A DNA stretch of 27,434 nt from SFWF01 sp045539095. GTDB taxonomy: Bacteria; Bacillota; Clostridia; Oscillospirales; Acutalibacteraceae. Positions within the stretch are counted from its first letter, which is position 1. Every line of letters starts with the position of its first letter. The translations under genes were made by a program, and so were the position numbers. Positions 24,145-27,434 of the stretch are shown here, piece by piece. The stretch spans positions 1-27,434 of the forward strand of contig JAZQER010000030.1 in NCBI GenBank assembly GCA_045539095.1. The letters are read 5' to 3'. The notes beneath the pieces were generated by a model. The model worked only from the letters and a program-made list of their open reading frames with translations, was not told the origin of the DNA and did no database searches.

Positions 24145-25058
24145 TGAAAAAACTTACCCGCAAAGAATATATACGTCTGCTTATTGCCGCTGTTGTTGCG
24201 CTTGTAATGCTCCTGCTTATCGTAACGTTTTCCAACGATGTGAATATACCGACCTGGTCACAAATATTCGGCGGATCGGTGTCGCAGGATGAAGATTATG
24301 TGCGCTTTATAGATGTCGGTCAGGGTGACAGTATTCTCATATCTAGTAACGGATACAATGCTATGATAGATTTCGGCGATAATACTGATGACGGCGCTGA
24401 GCTTATGAAAGATTTGCGTAATTACGGCATCAGACACATTGACTGTATGATAATAACCCATTATGATTCGGATCATATAGGCGGTGCAGATACTGTTATA
24501 GAGAGACTTGATGTCAGCAATATAGTTTTACCTATTCGATATGACGAAGATTCAAAGTCGCTTTCTGAGGTCGATCAAGCCATTGACAAGAGTGATGCTA
24601 AGGTATATACCGCGACAGTTGGCACTGTTATCAATATTGGAGATTTTGAACTTACTATTGTTGCTCATTACGAGGACGAAGCCGATACCAATGAACGCAG
24701 CGTAATTATTATGGCTGAGATAGACGGCGTAAGGTTTCTCTTTACAGGGGATGCAGATTCAACCATAGAACAAAGACTGATAGAAGACGGGCTGCTGCTT
24801 GATTGCGATGTTTTTAAGGCTGCTCATCACGGCAGCAAATATTCTAACAGTCTTGAGTTCCTTCAGTATATAACTCCCTCGTATGCTGTAATATCTTGTG
24901 GTGAGCTTAACTCCTACGGGCATCCGCACAGTGAGGTAATAGAAAATTTCAATAGTGTAGATGCGAAAATATACCGTACTGATATTAATGGCGATATTAC
25001 TTTTTATTTAGAAAACGGCGTGCTTTCTCCATCTGTTGAATTAAAAGCGCGTAAATAA
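24144..25058 (+). CDS. membrane-anchored ComEC-like metallo-beta-lactamase-fold protein
   Basis: After a short basic stretch there is one membrane helix (about residues 10-28), then an extracytoplasmic metallo-beta-lactamase fold that resembles the C-terminal domain of ComEC/Rec2 without its channel part. Motifs are FIDVGQGDSILI, THYDSDHIGG (the HxDxDH metal motif), FTGDADS, and AAHHGSKYSNS, with GHPHSEVIENF at the end. Family members with this fold are hydrolases or nucleases, but the substrate here is unknown. The GTG start at 24144 overlaps the last base of the spoIIIE stop (TAGTG), with GGGGAAG just upstream; an in-frame ATG at 24114 would lie within spoIIIE and I reject it. The overlap implies translational coupling to spoIIIE. 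Confidence 0.87.
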   Translation: MKKLTRKEYIRLLIAAVVALVMLLLIVTFSNDVNIPTWSQIFGGSVSQDEDYVRFIDVGQGDSILISSNGYNAMIDFGDNTDDGAELMKDLRNYGIRHIDCMIITHYDSDHIGGADTVIERLDVSNIVLPIRYDEDSKSLSEVDQAIDKSDAKVYTATVGTVINIGDFELTIVAHYEDEADTNERSVIIMAEIDGVRFLFTGDADSTIEQRLIEDGLLLDCDVFKAAHHGSKYSNSLEFLQYITPSYAVISCGELNSYGHPHSEVIENFNSVDAKIYRTDINGDITFYLENGVLSPSVELKARK

Positions 25059-25060
25059 AA

Positions 25061-25100
25061 AAACGAGCCGTCAGAATAGCTCTGACGGCTTGGTTTTTTA
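25061..25100. terminator. bidirectional terminator between the MBL gene and the DUF378 gene
   Basis: AGCCGTCAGA (25066-25075) pairs perfectly with TCTGACGGCT (25081-25090) around an ATAGC loop. TGGTTTTTT follows on the plus strand and CGTTTTTTT on the minus strand. The stop of the minus-strand gene falls within the right tract. Confidence 0.92.
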
Positions 25101-25298
25101 AGTTCTGTCACGGCGAGAAGTGAAAAGAAGTGAAATACACCAGATTCCCGCAAGCGCGATCACCGTATAGATTATTCTTGAGACTATAGCGTCGGAACCT
25201 CCGAATGCCCAGGCAACAAGATCAAATTGGAATATTCCTACAAGACCCCAGTTTAGCGCTCCGATTATTACGAGGGCAAGACAAATCTTATCTAACAT
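25098..25298 (-). CDS. DUF378 small membrane protein (YuzA-like)
   Basis: This is a 66-residue protein with two hydrophobic helices. LALVIIGALNWGLVGIFQFDLVAW is the characteristic DUF378 beginning (split at residue ~20), followed by a short loop and a second helix (IIYTVIALAGIWCISLLF), then a basic C-terminus that should be cytoplasmic. Function of the family is not known to me. AAAGGAG sits at good spacing before ATG. It is a single-gene unit between a bidirectional terminator and the tRNA-Thr gene. Confidence 0.9.
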   Translation of the reverse strand: MLDKICLALVIIGALNWGLVGIFQFDLVAWAFGGSDAIVSRIIYTVIALAGIWCISLLFTSRRDRT

Positions 25299-25377
25299 TT
25301 TATCAACTCCTTTGTAAGTATCATTTACAAAATAACGGTTTTTTATTCATAAAATTTCAATTCTTATTAAAAAATGC

Positions 25378-25406
25378 TTGACAAAAAAGCTCTGTTATTT
25401 TATAAT
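25378..25406 (+). promoter_or_regulatory. consensus promoter of tRNA-Thr
   Basis: A perfect TTGACA (25378-25383) and a perfect TATAAT (25401-25406) lie 17 bases apart, 22 bases upstream of the mature tRNA 5' end. A GCAACGTTGC palindrome (25408-25417) spans the expected start of transcription. Confidence 0.92.
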
Positions 25407-25428
25407 AGCAACGTTGCAAAAATGATAT

Positions 25429-25504
25429 GCTGCTATGGCTCAGGTGGTAGAGCACATCCTTGGTAAGGGTGAGGTCACCAGTTCGAATCTGGTTAGCAGC
25501 TCCA
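25429..25504 (+). tRNA. tRNA-Thr (anticodon GGT)
   Basis: A complete cloverleaf is seen: acceptor GCTGCTA/TAGCAGC (25429-25435 with 25494-25500), D stem GCTC/GAGC, anticodon stem CATCC/GGGTG with loop TTGGTAA giving anticodon GGT at 25462-25464, T arm ACCAG-TTCGAAT-CTGGT, discriminator T, and an encoded CCA (25502-25504). It reads ACC and ACU codons. Confidence 0.97.
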
Positions 25505-25505
25505 G

Positions 25506-25541
25506 AAAAAGAAAGACACGCGAAAGTGTGTCTTTCTTTTT
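25506..25541 (+). terminator. intrinsic terminator of tRNA-Thr
   Basis: AAAAAGAAAGACAC (25506-25519) pairs with GTGTCTTTCTTTTT (25528-25541) around a short purine-rich loop, ending in a T5 tract. It starts one base after the CCA end of the tRNA. Confidence 0.9.
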
Positions 25542-25544
25542 CAA

Positions 25545-25712
25545 TGAAATTCGCCTACGGCGAGTGAAATAACTTCGCTATGAAATACGCTAACGCGTAT
25601 GAAATATTTGCTTCGCAAATGTTAAGAGGCGAATTTTATTTCACATTTTTGCGATAGCAAAAATATTTCATAATCCGTAAGGATTATTTCATATGGCGGC
25701 AGCCATATTTCA
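25545..25712. repeat. array of mini-hairpins with variable stems and constant TGAAAT/ATTTCA linkers
   Basis: In the left half the hexamer TGAAAT recurs at 25545, 25565, 25581 and 25600; in the right half its complement ATTTCA recurs at 25638, 25665, 25686 and 25707. Between them are short perfect hairpins with different stem sequences: TCGCC/GGCGA (25551-25563), ATACGC/GCGTAT (25585-25600), ATTTGC/GCAAAT (25606-25620), ATTTTTGC/GCAAAAAT (25645-25664), TAATCC/GGATTA (25671-25686) and TATGGC/GCCATA (25692-25707). The first unit is also complementary to the middle (GGCGAATTTTATTTCA at 25628-25643), so the left part can fold back as a larger structure. Loops are three or four bases. I see no coding sequence in it. 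It lies between the tRNA terminator and the metallopeptidase promoter. Confidence 0.85.
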
Positions 25713-25719
25713 TTTTATC

Positions 25720-25748
25720 TTGCACCTCTGCCGCTTTTATGCTATAAT
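25720..25748 (+). promoter_or_regulatory. promoter of the metallopeptidase lipoprotein gene
   Basis: TTGCAC (25720-25725) and TATAAT (25743-25748) are 17 bases apart. The spacer, the -10 box and the bases after it (25729-25752) are identical to a block in front of the last gene of the window. Confidence 0.8.
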
Positions 25749-25752
25749 ACAC
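25729..25752 (+). repeat. 24-bp promoter block, copy 1 (identical to 27119-27142)
   Basis: Starting TGCCGCTTTTATGC and running through the TATAAT box to ACAC, this block is repeated base for base at 27119-27142. Sequence before and after the block differs between copies except for an AGG-N-GGTGAT-like ribosome region further on. Confidence 0.95.
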
Positions 25753-25769
25753 CTAAGGCGGTGATCGAT

Positions 25770-26834
25770 ATGAAAAAATTGGTATGTTTATTGTTGGCTG
25801 CAGTTCTTGCGTTCAGTTTTTCTGCTTGTAGTATTGAGGAAAAGCCGACAAGCGATACGGAAGCGTCAAGCGATACGGTAACGTCAAGCGATACGGTAAC
25901 GTCAAGTGATACAGAAACACATAGCAAGACGAACAGCGATTCATCATCAAATTCAGTATCATTAAATGAAACGCCTTTTGACAGCAGTACACAAAAGCCC
26001 AACATCGACAGTGATGTGTCATCGTCAAATAATACCGAAACAAACAGTTCAGAATCGTATCAAATTTTGCCCGGAATAACAGATATGACACAAGAAGAAT
26101 TAAGACCTAATTTTTGGTTGGGAAACAATAAAAAACTTTCGGATGATGTTCTTGTTGTTATATTATTTATTGATGATAATGAGAGCCATTGGGAAAAACA
26201 AGAAATTGATGATTTTACAGAAACAGCCATTAAACCGGCGTTAGCTTTTCTTGAAGATGAAGCAAAAAAACACAACAATAACCTGAAATTCAAAATTGAA
26301 AGCTTATCAAAATATAATACAAACAAGTCTTTAAAATATGATGGTACGGTGAATAAAAATTTAAATGTGGGCGGTTCTTCAAAGGATGTATTAGACCAAG
26401 CTGCACAAAAATTAGGGTTTGAGAATAACTGGGACATATATTCTTATTATAAAAATCAACAGGGAGAAAATGATTTGATTTTTTTGAATCTGCTAAATAA
26501 AGACGGTATCTCGTATGCACGAAATTGCAATTCTATCGGATATGCAGCTTATGCTGAGCATGCCGTTATCTTTAGAAGATATTTGGGTGAAGCAGTTCCA
26601 AAAGACAGGGCATCAACAGTTGCGCATGAAATATTACATCTCTTTGGTGCAGAAGATATGTATACAACATTTAGCAGAGAGGTATTAGCGACACAATTTT
26701 ATTATAATGATATAATGCTGCTTTCACCGGATTTATCTATATTAACATACTCTGTAGGAGATCTAACTGCCTATTCGGTTGGTTGGCATAATACACCACC
26801 GGAAGTATGTTATAATGAGTTGTGGTGGCAATGA
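25770..26834 (+). CDS. lipoprotein zinc metallopeptidase with HExxHxxGxxD motif
   Basis: This is a predicted surface lipoprotein of 354 residues. The signal peptide ends in a FSAC lipobox (Cys20), followed by a Ser/Thr/Asp/Asn-rich linker to about residue 100 that includes four six-residue repeats (TSDTEA, SSDTVT, SSDTVT, SSDTET). The globular part carries VAHEILHLFGAEDMY near residues 285-298, an HExxHxxGxxD zinc motif in which the third ligand would be Asp, as in snapalysin-type enzymes. Some 20 residues later YNDIMLLS (Met about 316) could be the Met-turn of a metzincin. I chose ATG 25770, with AGGCGGTGA at 25756-25764; the GTG at 25761 lies in that ribosome site. The substrate is unknown. 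Codon use is more AT-rich than in the genes to the left, which, with its place beside a tRNA, hints at acquisition. Confidence 0.82.
   Translation: MKKLVCLLLAAVLAFSFSACSIEEKPTSDTEASSDTVTSSDTVTSSDTETHSKTNSDSSSNSVSLNETPFDSSTQKPNIDSDVSSSNNTETNSSESYQILPGITDMTQEELRPNFWLGNNKKLSDDVLVVILFIDDNESHWEKQEIDDFTETAIKPALAFLEDEAKKHNNNLKFKIESLSKYNTNKSLKYDGTVNKNLNVGGSSKDVLDQAAQKLGFENNWDIYSYYKNQQGENDLIFLNLLNKDGISYARNCNSIGYAAYAEHAVIFRRYLGEAVPKDRASTVAHEILHLFGAEDMYTTFSREVLATQFYYNDIMLLSPDLSILTYSVGDLTAYSVGWHNTPPEVCYNELWWQ
25848..25919 (+). repeat. four tandem 18-bp repeats in the metallopeptidase linker
   Basis: Units at 25848-25865, 25866-25883, 25884-25901 and 25902-25919 follow the pattern TCAAGCGATACGGTAACG. Units two and three are identical; the outer ones differ at a few positions. 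Each encodes a six-residue Ser/Asp/Thr unit, so copy changes would keep frame and alter only linker length. Confidence 0.92.
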
Positions 26835-26982
26835 GAACCGTAGTACAATGGTTATGTGAAATTTCATAAAAACTTCTTGTGGGTGAGAATAAAACGTTTC
26901 TAAAGCCAATAGGATGTGGCTTAAAGAGTAAAAATTGAAAAATCCTCGGTTTTTGCCTAGTTCTTTTTCGGACACGAATGAC

Positions 26983-27016
26983 AAAAATCCCGAATGCGAA
27001 AGCGTTCGGGATTTTT
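26983..27016 (+). terminator. intrinsic terminator downstream of the metallopeptidase gene
   Basis: A 15-bp stem (26983-26997 with 27002-27016, core ATCCCGAA/TTCGGGAT, one G-U pair) is closed by a GAAA tetraloop and carries A5 and T5 tracts at its ends. It lies about 150 bases after the stop codon. Confidence 0.88.
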
Positions 27017-27109
27017 ACTTCTTACTTCTTACCTCTTCACTCTTACTTCAAATAATGTTTTGAACGGGATTTTTGAAAGTAAGAAGTAATAGTGAATAGT
27101 GAAGAAGTA
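27017..27109. repeat. imperfect inverted repeat built from AGTAAGAAGT-like units
   Basis: The left arm (about 27017-27050) is a run of ACTTCTTACTTCTTACC and CTTCACTCTTACTTC. The right arm (about 27077-27109) is its approximate complement, with AGTAAGAAGTAATAG and TGAATAGTGAAGAAGT. The 26-base centre is unrelated AT-rich sequence. It could fold as a long imperfect hairpin; it may be a small non-autonomous repeat element. Arms are not exact, so limits are approximate. Confidence 0.6.
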
Positions 27110-27138
27110 TTGCGGCTTTGCCGCTTTTATGCTATAAT
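27110..27138 (+). promoter_or_regulatory. promoter of the last (partial) gene
   Basis: TTGCGG (27110-27115) and TATAAT (27133-27138) are 17 bases apart; the block 27119-27142 is identical to that upstream of the metallopeptidase. Confidence 0.75.
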
Positions 27139-27142
27139 ACAC
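27119..27142 (+). repeat. 24-bp promoter block, copy 2 (identical to 25729-25752)
   Basis: Base-for-base copy of the block before the metallopeptidase gene, covering the second half of the spacer, the -10 box and the probable start of transcription. Confidence 0.95.
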
Positions 27143-27160
27143 TTAGAGGTTGGTGATAGT

Positions 27161-27434
27161 GTGAAAAAAAGTAAGTTGTTTTTTATAATCTTTTTAAGTG
27201 TTTTTGCTTTGTTTTTAGTATGCTTTTTTGTAGCGAGTGCTTTGATACAAAATGGTGTTATTCCTATTGTTGAGTTTACTTCTTCGATGCAAGGGATTTT
27301 AGCTTCTATTGTATTTTTTCCGTTAGTTGTTAGTCTTTTCTTTTTAGGACAACTTCTAAAAAGTAAATCAGGAGTTTGGCAGAATATTTATAAAGTGCTA
27401 AACTTTGTTTCTATAGCTTTATTCTGTTATATTG
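27161..27434 (+). CDS. membrane protein of unknown function, 3' end cut off by the window
   Basis: An open frame of 91 complete codons runs from GTG 27161 to the right edge. It begins KKSKLFFIIFLSVFALF and is strongly hydrophobic: a first helix (about residues 5-28), a short loop (IQNGVIPIVEFTSS), a second helix (about 42-62), a basic connector (QLLKSKSGVW), and the start of a third. AGAGGTTGGTGAT (27145-27157) provides a ribosome site, and a good promoter lies 22 bases before the start. I do not recognise the family. It is AT-rich like the metallopeptidase gene and shares its promoter block, so the two may be regulated or inherited together. Confidence 0.7.
   Translation, partial: MKKSKLFFIIFLSVFALFLVCFFVASALIQNGVIPIVEFTSSMQGILASIVFFPLVVSLFFLGQLLKSKSGVWQNIYKVLNFVSIALFCYI

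Larger units (their letters stand above)
26835..27160. other. 326-bp intergenic region between the metallopeptidase and the last gene
   Basis: No gene is supported here. It holds, in order: a TGAAATTTCA palindrome (26857-26866) made of the same hexamer pair as the upstream hairpin array; a possible AAGCC/GGCTT hairpin (26904-26923); an intrinsic terminator (26983-27016); a long imperfect inverted repeat (about 27017-27109); and the second copy of the promoter block. About 26935-26982 shows nothing I recognise. Confidence 0.7.

Noticed and set aside
25429..25504. Integrated element bounded by a duplicate of the tRNA 3' end
   Set aside because: I found no second copy of the T-arm/acceptor sequence and no integrase in the window, so no att site can be claimed.
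25545..25712. CRISPR array or CRISPR-like repeat-spacer structure
   Set aside because: Linkers are only six bases, spacing is irregular (about 15-27 bases), the intervening units are palindromes and orientation flips midway; no cas genes are near.
26763..26984. 73-codon minus-strand frame over the end of the metallopeptidase and the intergenic region
   Set aside because: No ribosome site or recognisable domain; it crosses the metallopeptidase coding end and likely exists by chance in AT-rich DNA.

Overview
The window looks like the chromosome of a mid/low-GC Firmicute of the class Clostridia, probably an Oscillospiraceae/Ruminococcaceae-type gut bacterium. The evidence is Gram-positive-style lipoprotein signals, strong AGGAGG-type ribosome sites, consensus sigma-A promoters with 17-bp spacers, a TPP riboswitch in front of thiT, tepA next to spoIIIE, a class-II (Firmicutes) galT and a PduL-type phosphotransacylase. 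The species assignment is inference. No phage, transposase, CRISPR array or rRNA was recognised.

Layout. 1-1.7 kb: a motif-rich upstream region, then a two-gene polysaccharide co-polymerase / BY-kinase unit. 1.7-2.5 kb: promoter, TPP riboswitch, intrinsic terminator and thiT (thiamine uptake). 2.5-7.3 kb (minus strand): galT, an AEC-family permease, an HprK-like P-loop kinase, mscL and an asparaginase. 7.4-10.4 kb (plus): tyrA, pncB and a His-rich lipoprotein, with a promoter back to back with the galT promoter. 10.4-15.3 kb (minus): marR, a heterodimeric ABC exporter with one degenerate ATP site, and a HAD phosphatase. 15.4-18.5 kb (plus): a polar amino-acid ABC importer whose permease carries a large unrecognised N-terminal extracytoplasmic domain. 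18.5-20.8 kb (minus): pduL, hemW and a histidine phosphatase. 21.0-25.1 kb (plus): tepA, spoIIIE/ftsK and a membrane-anchored ComEC-like metallo-beta-lactamase. 25.1-25.5 kb: a DUF378 gene and tRNA-Thr(GGT).

The last 1.9 kb, directly downstream of the tRNA, differs in character. It is AT-rich and holds an array of small hairpins with different stems joined by a constant TGAAAT/ATTTCA hexamer, a lipoprotein metallopeptidase, a long imperfect inverted repeat, and the start of a membrane-protein gene. The last two genes share an identical 24-bp promoter block. This is the most accessory-looking part.

Most of the rest is housekeeping and transport arranged as tight operons (TAATG-type overlaps). 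Convergent operons are separated by short palindromic bidirectional terminators that lie right against or overlap the stop codons. The most interesting leads are the hairpin array, the duplicated promoter block with its metallopeptidase, the chimeric-looking permease, and the HprK-like kinase translationally coupled to mscL.
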